NCBI GenBank assembly: GCA_020846515.1
Contig: JADLDX010000469.1
Span: 1-10,956 of the forward strand
DNA length: 10,956 nt
Direction: 5' to 3'
Origin: Pirellulaceae bacterium
GTDB taxonomy: Bacteria > Planctomycetota > Planctomycetia > Pirellulales > Pirellulaceae
Part shown: in pieces, positions 1 through 5,446 of the stretch
Numbering within the stretch: position 1 is the stretch's first letter
Layout: each line of letters opens with the position of its first letter
Notes under the pieces: generated by a model
Seen by the model: the letters and a program-made list of their open reading frames with translations, nothing else
The model's database searches: none
Told to the model about the DNA's origin: nothing
Translations under genes and position numbers: made by a program

Positions 1-273
1 GCCTGCGGGAGGTCGACGCTCCTGCGGAGACAAGCGTCATCACCACGCAAGCATCCATGTCAGTTTAGCTCGCCCATGGCGAATTAAACGTGGCATGACC
101 ACGCACGCATCATGCCATTCGAGTTCGCCTATGGTGGACCAAACGTGCCAAGGCCATGCTCAATCGGCGGACGTCCGACCATCGCGGACTAACCGTGCCA
201 TGAACATGCTCGATCGGCATGGTAAATCAGTCGGCATACATGGCATGCCTCCGCAGGAGCGTCGGCCTCCCGG
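1..273. repeat. Degenerate repeat module A, bounded by inverted GC-rich elements
   Basis: This stretch carries no convincing gene and is built from repeats. The left end (about 1-35) and the right end (about 242-273) are inverted copies of the same element, with core CTCCGCAGGAGCGTCG followed by a CTCCCG; the core itself contains the small palindrome CTCC-gca-GGAG. Between them lie degenerate copies of a roughly 55-bp unit, recognisable by a box like ATGGCGAATTAAACG near 76, 131 and 181, each preceded by a CCACGCA...CATTNGAGTTCGCC-like part. The first 90 bases recur at 376-465 almost unchanged, and 205-273 recurs at 552-620. ORFs crossing it have biased, low-information translations rich in His, Arg and Pro, so I treat them as spurious. 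Function is unknown; it could be a degenerate miniature element or a species-specific interspersed repeat. Confidence 0.75.
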
Positions 274-375
274 TATGCAACGACGCAACCACGCATGTCC
301 ATTGAATCCGCGCATGGCGAACCAACCAAGCCATGACCACGCACGATCGGCATGGCCACACATTCGGTGTTCGTG
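274..375. repeat. Spacer between the two repeat modules, itself repeat-derived
   Basis: This 102-bp stretch contains one more copy of the internal unit: a CCACGCATG...CATTGAATCCGCG part followed by the box around 314 (ATGGCGAACCAACCAAG), then GACCACGCACGATCGGCATGG. The box resembles the one at 528. No gene is visible. It shows that the repeat family continues without a break from module A to module B. Confidence 0.55.
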
Positions 376-620
376 GCCTGCGGGAGGTCGACGCTCCTGC
401 GGAGACAAGCGTCATCACCACGCAAGCATCCATGTCATTTGAGTTCGCCTATGGCGAATTAAACGGTGCAAGACCGTGGCAAATCGGTATGCAACCACGC
501 AAACATCCATGGCAGTTGAGCTCGCCCATGTCGAACCAACCAAGCCATCACCATGCTCAATCGAAATGGCCAGTCAGTCGGAATACGCGGCATGCCTCCG
601 CAGGAGCGTCGGCCTCCCGG
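376..620. repeat. Degenerate repeat module B, direct duplicate of module A
   Basis: This is a second copy of the module at 1-273. Its first 90 bases (376-465) match 1-90 at an offset of 375 with only a few differences. Its last ~70 bases (552-620) match 205-273 at an offset of 347, and the final 32 bases (589-620 versus 242-273) are identical. The change of offset shows that the copies differ by a net 28-bp indel in the middle. As in module A, the outer ends are inverted copies of the GC-rich element. Internal box copies lie near 451 and 528. No gene is supported here. Confidence 0.75.
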
Positions 621-661
621 GATACGGCTTGGCCTCCCAGGATACGGCTTTGCCTCCGGGG
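611..661. repeat. 20-bp tandem repeat, 2.5 units
   Basis: Units 611-630 and 631-650 differ at one position (GGCCTCCCGG/AG-GATACGGCTT), and a partial third unit, TGCCTCCGGGG, follows at 651-661. The first unit overlaps the right-end element of repeat module B, so the tandem array probably arose by slippage or expansion of that end. It lies between the repeat block and the parS-like sites in front of parA. Confidence 0.75.
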
Positions 662-687
662 TGAGCCTACAATCGTCAAATGCTATC

Positions 688-703
688 AGTTTCCTGTGAA
701 ACA
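688..703. promoter_or_regulatory. parS: parS-like centromere site 1
   Basis: The 16-mer AGTTTCCTGTGAAACA matches the widely conserved chromosomal parS consensus TGTTTCACGTGAAACA at 13 of 16 positions. Both outer half-sites (GTTTC and GTGAAAC) are intact; the differences are the first base and two central positions. A second, equally good match lies 40 bp downstream. The pair sits in the leader of parA-parB, the usual neighbourhood for ParB nucleation sites. It would be the loading site for the ParB encoded at 1624-2874 and might also autoregulate the operon; both roles are inferred. Confidence 0.6.
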
Positions 704-727
704 CCCATTCGTTAAGCCTTGCCTAGG

Positions 728-743
728 GGTTTCCCGTGAAACT
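728..743. promoter_or_regulatory. parS: parS-like centromere site 2
   Basis: The 16-mer GGTTTCCCGTGAAACT matches the parS consensus at 13 of 16 positions and shares the palindromic core GTTTCCYGTGAAAC with site 1. Both sites carry C instead of A at consensus position 7, which suggests a lineage-specific variant rather than chance. The centre-to-centre spacing of 40 bp is close to four helical turns, so both would face the same side of the DNA. Confidence 0.6.
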
Positions 744-884
744 GCTAGCATAGTTTTGCCATTCTCTTCTACTGATAGAGTTGTCATAATCTGCGGACGG
801 TTACCAAGAGCACGCGTAACCAGCAAGACTGCCACGGACTGGGCAGCTCTTGTGAGACAACAACAGGCCAAGGAGCGGCCAATC

Positions 885-1631
885 GTGGGACGCATTCTCT
901 GCATCGCCAATCAAAAAGGTGGAGTCGGTAAGACGACTACTGCTGTCAACCTGGCTTCTTGCCTCGCCAAAGCCGGGCAGAAGACATTGCTCATTGACCT
1001 CGACCCGCAATGCAATGCCACCAGTGGCCTGGGGGCTCAGCCTGCGGCGAGCCATCCATTGCTGCTGGATGACGCCCTGCGCGAAAGCCTGGTCGACACC
1101 TATCAGGAGAACCTAACGCTGCTTCCCGGCAGCCGCAGCTTTGTGGATGTCGATCGCTTGGAGCGTGGTCAAGAAAGCGATGCTCATACTCTAAAGCAAC
1201 ACCTTGAAGCTGGCATGGGCTCATTTGATTTTGTCCTGATCGATTGTCCGCCTTCCCTTGGTCAACTGACTCAAGCGGCGCTGGCCGCCAGCACAGAAGT
1301 GCTCATGCCCATCCAATGCGAGTTCTACGCTATGGAAGGTCTAACGCAAATGATTCAGGTGATTCGTCAAGTCATGCAGAGCGGAACGGGCCGATTGGCC
1401 TTTGGCGGAATACTACTGACCATGTATGATCCGTCACTCGAATTGACCTACGAAGTCGATGCCGAAGTTCGCGAGTTCTTCGGCGATATCGTGTTTGATA
1501 CTGTGATCCCGCGTGATGTGGCCGTGTCGGAAGCACCCAGCCATGGCACCAGCGTATTGGAATACGCTCCGCGTTCACGTGGTTCACGAGCTTACTTAGA
1601 ACTATGCATGGAGGTATTAGAACGTGAGTAA
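885..1631 (+). CDS. parA: ParA/Soj-type chromosome-partitioning ATPase
   Basis: This is a 248-residue ParA (MinD/Soj superfamily) ATPase that acts with ParB in chromosome segregation. It binds DNA non-specifically when loaded with ATP, and its hydrolysis is stimulated by ParB. Visible motifs are the deviant Walker A KGGVGKTT (residues 11-18, with signature lysine 11), Walker A' LLIDLDPQ (35-42) and Walker B FVLIDCPP (116-123). I chose the GTG at 885 because AGGAG lies 9 nt upstream and the protein then begins GRILCIANQKGG as family members do. An upstream ATG in the same frame would add 184 residues translated from repeats and the parS-like sites, which is implausible. The stop overlaps the parB start by 8 nt. 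The length is normal for a Soj-type ParA. Confidence 0.96.
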   Translation: MGRILCIANQKGGVGKTTTAVNLASCLAKAGQKTLLIDLDPQCNATSGLGAQPAASHPLLLDDALRESLVDTYQENLTLLPGSRSFVDVDRLERGQESDAHTLKQHLEAGMGSFDFVLIDCPPSLGQLTQAALAASTEVLMPIQCEFYAMEGLTQMIQVIRQVMQSGTGRLAFGGILLTMYDPSLELTYEVDAEVREFFGDIVFDTVIPRDVAVSEAPSHGTSVLEYAPRSRGSRAYLELCMEVLERE

Positions 1632-2874
1632 GGATAGAAGACTTGGCCGCGGTTTGGCGGCGCTCTTGGGTACGCCCTTGGATGAATCCAACATTGTGGA
1701 TGGCTCTGTCGTGGACTCCGTAGCCACCCGTCACCAGACGGTGGACAGCCACGACAGCGGAAACGCCCTTAGCCAAACCACCAGGCCCCCCCAGACCCAA
1801 ACGGGCTCCACGTTGAGACCAAGGCCATCGCTGCCTGGTAGTGGCGTAACCGGTTCGGTACCGCTGAGCACTGTGCTGCCCACTGTGCCAACCGAACCCA
1901 TGACCAACAAAGCGGCGGTGACAAACGAATATGGGATGGGTGCCGCATCGGACTATGACCGACCACATGTCCTGCCGATGAATGCGCCCGGCGTTGGCAC
2001 TAGCCGAACTGCCCTACCCGCAGTTGATACGACTCAGCCCCTCTCGACAATGACGACGCTCGATCTGGATGTCAGCCTGATCGATGCGAACCCTTTCCAA
2101 CCACGTCGTCAGTTTAATGAGGAAGAGATTGCGTCGCTGGCTGAGAGTATCAAGGAGCATCAGCAGCTCCAACCGGTGCTTGTTCGCAAAGTTGGCCAGC
2201 GATATCAACTGATCAGCGGAGAACGTCGCCTACGTGCTACGGTCTACGCCGGTCTGACCAAAGTCCGGGCGGAGGTGCGTGAAGCAGATGATCGCTTGGT
2301 GGCCGAATTGGCCATCATTGAAAATCTGCAACGGAAAGACTTAAACCCGATTGAAAAGGCCCTGTCCTTCCGACGTTACCTTGACGAGCATGCCTGCCCG
2401 CAAGAAGAGCTGGCTAGAAGACTGAAAATTGACCGTTCAACTATCGCCAATCTCATGCGCCTGCTCGAATTGCCGCCGCCGATTTTGGAAGCCGTGCAGA
2501 ACGACAAACTTTCGGCTGGTCATGCGCGCGCCCTGTTGCCGCTCGGAGAAGAGTCGCAGCAGTTGGCCATGGCCCGTCAGATTCAATCGGAAGGTTGGAG
2601 TGTTCGACAAACTGAGCACTCCGTCACCGAGATCTTGGCCAAGGAAGACGGCAAGTCCGACGATAAGCCCAATCGAGGGAAAAGAGGTTCGGCGCGAACC
2701 GTCACCCCACAAATTGGCTCTCTAGAACAGGAGCTGCGACGCTCGTTGGGCACAAAAATAGAAATTCGCCAATCGGCTCGCGGTCGAGGCAAAATTGTTG
2801 TGCACTTCAATAGTGCTGAGGAATTTGAGCGAATTCGGGATATTCTTGTACCTGGTAGCCGTGCAGCTGCCTAA
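1624..2874 (+). CDS. parB: ParB/Spo0J chromosome-partitioning CTPase
   Basis: This 416-residue protein is the parS-binding CTP switch that loads onto and spreads from centromere sites. The N-terminal RRLGRGLAALL (5-15) is the ParA-stimulating motif. Residues ~19-145 form a Ser/Thr/Pro-rich, probably disordered linker, longer than in typical ~280-300-residue ParB proteins. The CTP-binding N domain starts near 147, with NPFQPRR (156-162), GERRLRA (199-205) and ENLQRKDLNP (233-242). A helix-turn-helix region for parS recognition follows (~258-282). Residues ~364-410 are the C-terminal dimerisation domain, preceded by a Lys/Arg-rich stretch. GTG at 1624 has GGAGG 9 nt upstream and overlaps the parA end by 8 nt, so translation is likely coupled. 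The likely cognate sites are at 688-703 and 728-743. Confidence 0.95.
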   Translation: MSKDRRLGRGLAALLGTPLDESNIVDGSVVDSVATRHQTVDSHDSGNALSQTTRPPQTQTGSTLRPRPSLPGSGVTGSVPLSTVLPTVPTEPMTNKAAVTNEYGMGAASDYDRPHVLPMNAPGVGTSRTALPAVDTTQPLSTMTTLDLDVSLIDANPFQPRRQFNEEEIASLAESIKEHQQLQPVLVRKVGQRYQLISGERRLRATVYAGLTKVRAEVREADDRLVAELAIIENLQRKDLNPIEKALSFRRYLDEHACPQEELARRLKIDRSTIANLMRLLELPPPILEAVQNDKLSAGHARALLPLGEESQQLAMARQIQSEGWSVRQTEHSVTEILAKEDGKSDDKPNRGKRGSARTVTPQIGSLEQELRRSLGTKIEIRQSARGRGKIVVHFNSAEEFERIRDILVPGSRAAA

Positions 2875-2918
2875 ATACGGCTTGCAGGTTTCTGCCCGAT
2901 CAACTACAAAACTTGCTC

Positions 2919-2993
2919 CGGGGTGTAGCGCAGTCTGGCTAGCGCATCTGGTTTGGGACCAGAGGGTCGTAGGTTCGAATCCTATCACCCCGA
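2919..2993 (+). tRNA. tRNA-Pro, anticodon UGG
   Basis: The sequence folds as a cloverleaf. The acceptor stem is CGGGGTG (2919-2925) with CACCCCG (2986-2992), and the discriminator is A2993. The anticodon stem TCTGG/CCAGA (2947-2951, 2959-2963) encloses the loop TTTGGGA, giving anticodon TGG, which reads CCA (proline). The T arm contains GGTTCGAATCC. The 3' CCA is not encoded, so it must be added by tRNA nucleotidyltransferase. The gene starts 44 bp behind the parB stop and may be transcribed from its own promoter or by read-through. Confidence 0.96.
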
Positions 2994-3028
2994 TTTTTGG
3001 TTTCGGCCCTGAAGGCCGAAACCAAAAA
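2994..3028. terminator. Perfect 15-bp hairpin directly behind the tRNA
   Basis: TTTTTGGTTTCGGCC (2994-3008) pairs perfectly with GGCCGAAACCAAAAA (3014-3028) around the 5-nt loop CTGAA. It begins on the base next to the tRNA discriminator, so it could end the tRNA transcript or guide its 3' processing. It is not a canonical intrinsic terminator: the T-run is in the 5' arm and the bases after the 3' arm are TAGAGAG rather than T-rich. The A/T ends make it symmetric, so it might act from either strand. Confidence 0.5.
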
Positions 3029-3033
3029 TAGAG

Positions 3034-3128
3034 AGTAGAGAAGAGAAAGTAGAGCAGTAGACTTTCATAACCAAGAGATTCTCTAGGTTTTGAGACTTTA
3101 CCAACCATTCGACTTTCTCTTCTCTACT
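3034..3128. repeat. 17-bp purine/pyrimidine inverted repeat upstream of the S23-like gene
   Basis: AGTAGAGAAGAGAAAGT (3034-3050) is the exact reverse complement of ACTTTCTCTTCTCTACT (3112-3128). The arms lie within longer purine-rich (3030-3060) and pyrimidine-rich (3110-3162) strand-biased tracts, so the RNA or single strand could form a large stem with a ~61-nt loop that ends just before the ribosome-binding site of the next gene. Pyrimidine-rich motifs such as TTCTACTTTCTTCTGG continue the pattern imperfectly to about 3162. Confidence 0.7.
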
Positions 3129-3172
3129 CGTTCTACTTTCTTCTGGTCTACTCTCTTCTTCTGGAGCGAAAG

Positions 3173-3496
3173 ATGACGTTCCAGTTCGAGAAGTTGCTGG
3201 TTTACCAGAAGTCGGTTGATTTCGCCGATCAAGTCTGTGCGACAACCGAACGGCTCAGCCGTGGCTACGGTTTCCTGGTCGACCAGCTCAATCGGGCATC
3301 CCTCTCCGTCTCCGCCAACATCGCCGATGCCAACGGTCGCTTTACGAAAGCCGATCGCAAGAACTTCTTCATCATTGCCCGCGGTTCCGTCCAGGAATGC
3401 GTACCGCTGCTCGAACTTGCCCGTCGGCGACAATTGATTGACGGGCCAAAACCGGCCGAACTGGTCGTGTTCTTTTTCTGTCTTCCTCGGGCCTGA
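3173..3496 (+). CDS. S23-like four-helix-bundle protein, C-terminus altered
   Basis: This 107-residue protein belongs to the four-helix-bundle (S23 / 23S rRNA intervening-sequence protein) family, whose cellular role is not established. Diagnostic segments are FEKLLVYQKSVDFAD (5-19), LVDQLNRASLSVSANIADANGRFTK (within 35-59) and IARGSVQECVPLLELARRR (68-86). Family members usually run to about 115-125 residues with a fourth helix ending in a Glu/Leu-rich stretch. Here residues ~91-107 (GPKPAELVVFFFCLPRA) do not look like that helix, so the 3' end seems to have been replaced or truncated where a pyrimidine-rich repeat begins. ATG at 3173 has GGAG 6 nt upstream. It is flanked by strand-biased inverted repeats on both sides. 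It may be a decaying copy. Confidence 0.78.
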   Translation: MTFQFEKLLVYQKSVDFADQVCATTERLSRGYGFLVDQLNRASLSVSANIADANGRFTKADRKNFFIIARGSVQECVPLLELARRRQLIDGPKPAELVVFFFCLPRA

Positions 3497-3537
3497 AACC
3501 CTGGCTTTGAAGAATTGAAGAAGACAGACAGAAAAAA
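3471..3537. repeat. Imperfect pyrimidine/purine inverted repeat over the S23-like gene end
   Basis: The arm TTTTTCTGTC (3473-3482) pairs with GACAGAAAAA (3527-3536), and CTGTCTTC (3478-3485) pairs alternatively with GAAGACAG (3520-3527). The 3' arm has a 4-base duplication (GACAGACAG), so two registers are possible. The repeat spans the stop codon of the S23-like gene and is followed by AACGGGGACAGAAACAG. It may act as a terminator-like hairpin or be the edge of a small mobile repeat. Confidence 0.55.
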
Positions 3538-3806
3538 CGGGGACAGAAACAGAATGCTCTTCCTCTACCTGAAAGCGATTGACTTCGCGCACTGTCCGCC
3601 CCATCCCCCCTTCCGAAGGGCTTTCTCGACAAAATTTCGACAAATTCGCCTATGCTTGTTGAAACAACTATTGTTTTAACGAGCAGGGGGCCCGATAATT
3701 CGTCTGAGGTAAGCGGTTTACCGTAGCGGCTGTGTATTTCCCTGGTCTCGATTGGCTCGGCGTCCGTCGTTCTGACGGCCGACCAATTCTTTTAAGGGTT
3801 CGAGTA
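3538..3806. other. Intergenic leader of the halogenase-like gene
   Basis: This is about 270 bp without a supported gene. It holds a duplicated TCGACAAA (from 3626 and from 3637), an AT-rich stretch with TTGTTGAAACAA (3657-3668), and small hairpins GGTAA-gcggt-TTACC (3708-3722) and CCGTC-gttct-GACGG (3764-3778). No confident sigma-70 promoter with proper spacing is visible, although the AT-rich part around 3626-3680 is the most likely promoter region for the gene at 3807. Confidence 0.4.
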
Positions 3807-5132
3807 ATGTCCAGTGCAACGATTCCCAGTGAAACAGATGTCATCGTGATTGGTGGTGGACCAGCTGGCTCGACGGCCTCCACCTTGATCGCCAAGGCCG
3901 GCCACAAGGTACAACTGTTCGAACGAGAGAAGTTCCCCCGTTTTCATATTGGTGAATCGCTCATTCCTGAGACCTACTGGGTTCTCGAGCGACTGGACAT
4001 GCTCCCCAAAATGAAGGCTAGTCGATTCGTGCACAAGCACAGCGTGCAATTCGTATCGGCCAACGGTAAGGTCTCGGCGCCGTTCTACTTCGCAGACAAC
4101 AAGCCCCACGAGTGCTCGCAAACCTGGCAAGTGGTACGCAGCGAGTTCGACCAAATGATGCTCGAGAATGCCCGCGAGCACGGCGTCTCGGCTCATGAGC
4201 AGATTCGCGTCCGTGATGTCATCATGGAAGGCGATCGCGTCGTCGGTGTAAAACTGCTAGACGCGGCCGGCCAACCGCATGAGATCCGTGCCAAAGTCGT
4301 CGTTGATGCCAGCGGTCAGAGCGGCTTGCTGATGAATAAATTCAAACTTCGTGTGTGGGATCCCGTACTCAATAAAGGTGCCGTTTGGACCTATTGGGAA
4401 AATGCATATCGAGACACAGGCAAGGACGAGGGGGCCACGGTCGTCTTGCAGCTCGATAATAAACTGGGTTGGTTCTGGTACATACCTCTGCACGACAATC
4501 GCGTGAGCATTGGAGTTGTCGCGCCGTTCGACTACATCTTCAAGGGTCGAGGGGATCACGAGACGATCTACAACGAAGAGTTAGAGCATTGCCCAGCGGT
4601 CAAAGATCGCATTAAAGACGCCAATCGCATCGCTGGCTATTTCGCCACTCGCGACTATTCGTATCGCGCTGAGAAGGTTGCTGGCGATGGCTGGGTCATG
4701 GTGGGTGATGCGTTTGGTTTTCTGGATCCCTTGTACTCGTCCGGCGTCTTGCTGGCTCTACGAAGCGGAGAGATGGCCGCAGATGCCATTGTCGAAGGGC
4801 TGGCCAGTGGCGATACCAGTGGCGCGCAGCTGGGCAAATGGGGGCCAACCTTGAATCAAGGTATCGATCGTATGCGCCGTCTGGTGTGCGAATACTACGA
4901 TGGATTCAGCTTCGGTAACTTCATGCGTAAGAATCCTGAAATGCGTGGCACCGTTACCGACTTGCTGATTGGCGACTTGTTCACGGACAAGGTCGACAAG
5001 GTCTGGGCTCCGATGGAAGAAATGCATGATGAATCCAAGGCCGGGTTCGCCGCGTGGAGCGACGGTTTGTCCGATGACGATGCTCATCATCGACTGAACG
5101 AATTGGTTCTACCTGCTGGTCCTCGGCCTTAG
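3807..5132 (+). CDS. Flavin-dependent halogenase-like FAD oxidoreductase
   Basis: This 441-residue flavoprotein is of the tryptophan/phenol-halogenase type. Such enzymes use FADH2, O2 and halide to make HOCl/HOBr, which reaches the substrate through an active-site lysine. Motifs seen are the FAD dinucleotide fold GGGPAG (16-21), FPRFHIGESLIP (43-54), DASGQSG (167-173), the halogenase hallmark WFWYIP (222-227, matching WxWxIP), GDAFGFLDP (300-308) and FLDPLYSSG (305-313, fitting the Fx.Px.Sx.G signature). Lys77 in FVHKHS is a plausible catalytic lysine by position only. ATG 3807 is preferred because TAAGGG lies 8 nt upstream and VIVIGGG then starts at residue 12; an in-frame ATG at 3732 would add 25 unlikely residues. 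No flavin reductase or biosynthetic cluster is adjacent, so the substrate is unknown. It could also be a non-halogenating relative. Confidence 0.88.
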   Translation: MSSATIPSETDVIVIGGGPAGSTASTLIAKAGHKVQLFEREKFPRFHIGESLIPETYWVLERLDMLPKMKASRFVHKHSVQFVSANGKVSAPFYFADNKPHECSQTWQVVRSEFDQMMLENAREHGVSAHEQIRVRDVIMEGDRVVGVKLLDAAGQPHEIRAKVVVDASGQSGLLMNKFKLRVWDPVLNKGAVWTYWENAYRDTGKDEGATVVLQLDNKLGWFWYIPLHDNRVSIGVVAPFDYIFKGRGDHETIYNEELEHCPAVKDRIKDANRIAGYFATRDYSYRAEKVAGDGWVMVGDAFGFLDPLYSSGVLLALRSGEMAADAIVEGLASGDTSGAQLGKWGPTLNQGIDRMRRLVCEYYDGFSFGNFMRKNPEMRGTVTDLLIGDLFTDKVDKVWAPMEEMHDESKAGFAAWSDGLSDDDAHHRLNELVLPAGPRP

Positions 5133-5200
5133 CGCTGGTCCCTCGCCTGCTTTAGCTGCTGTTGGACGAGGTAGGATCGTTCGCTGATTGGTTAGCAAGG

Positions 5201-5446
5201 CCGGCCCGCTTCGCGGGTCGACCCTGCCACTGCTGCGCAGCGGGAGCAAACTAACCCTCCCAAGCGCAGCTTAGGGAGGGTCGAAAATCACGCGTTGAGC
5301 GTAGATTTTCGGGGAGGGTGCATGCGCCGCAGAGGCGAGTCCGCAGCGTAGCGCATCATGCTTGGGTTAGTCGAGGCGAGCCCCCTCCCCGACTGAGCTG
5401 CCGCCAGTCGACCCTCCCACTGCTGCGCAGCGGGAGGGTTAGCTAG
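5201..5446. repeat. Cluster of intergenic palindromes overlapping the desulfurase 3' end
   Basis: The stretch contains at least four hairpins: CCCGC-ttc-GCGGG (5205-5217); ACCCTCCC/GGGAGGGT (5254-5281) with inner AAGC/GCTT; CGAAAATC/GATTTTCG (5282-5311) with inner ACGC/GCGT; and ACCCTCCC/GGGAGGGT (5411-5439) around the palindrome GCTGCGCAGC. A 30-bp segment at 5217-5246 recurs at 5407-5436 with one mismatch. The arrangement resembles REP/BIME-type intergenic repeat clusters. About 155 bp of it lies inside the reading frame of the minus-strand cysteine desulfurase; the rest is the gap between two convergent genes. Confidence 0.75.
5254..5281. terminator. Strong hairpin between convergent genes, possible bidirectional terminator
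   Basis: ACCCTCCC (5254-5261) pairs with GGGAGGGT (5274-5281), extended inward by AAGC/GCTT with one bulged A, leaving a 3-nt loop. It lies 121 bp behind the halogenase-like gene and 6 bp behind the desulfurase stop, so it could end or protect both transcripts. No T-run follows on either strand, so RNA stabilisation is as likely as intrinsic termination. Confidence 0.4.

Noticed and set aside
95..442. 115-residue ORF in the repeat block
   Set aside because: It is translated from degenerate repeats, is rich in His, Arg and Pro, has no ribosome-binding site or family features, and is overlapped by equally open frames on the other strand.
333..884. N-terminal extension of ParA to an ATG at 333
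   Set aside because: It would translate repeat module B, the tandem array and both parS-like sites. The GTG at 885 has a good ribosome-binding site and gives a normal-length ParA.
1571..1586. TTCACGTG core resembling the centre of parS inside parA
   Set aside because: Only 10 of 16 positions match and the outer half-sites are missing.
1372..1968. 198-residue minus-strand ORF over the parA/parB junction
   Set aside because: It is antisense to two well-recognised genes and has no family signature.
3098..3643. 181-residue minus-strand ORF over the S23-like gene
   Set aside because: It is antisense to a recognisable family member; its composition reflects the complementary strand and it has no motifs of its own.
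3652..3726. 24-codon leader-like ORF upstream of the halogenase-like gene
   Set aside because: It has no ribosome-binding site and no regulatory codon run or attenuator structure, so it is indistinguishable from chance.
3821..3836. Possible third parS-like site (11/16) in the halogenase-like gene
   Set aside because: Only one half-site (GTGAAACA) is intact and the sequence encodes the N-terminus of the protein; likely chance.
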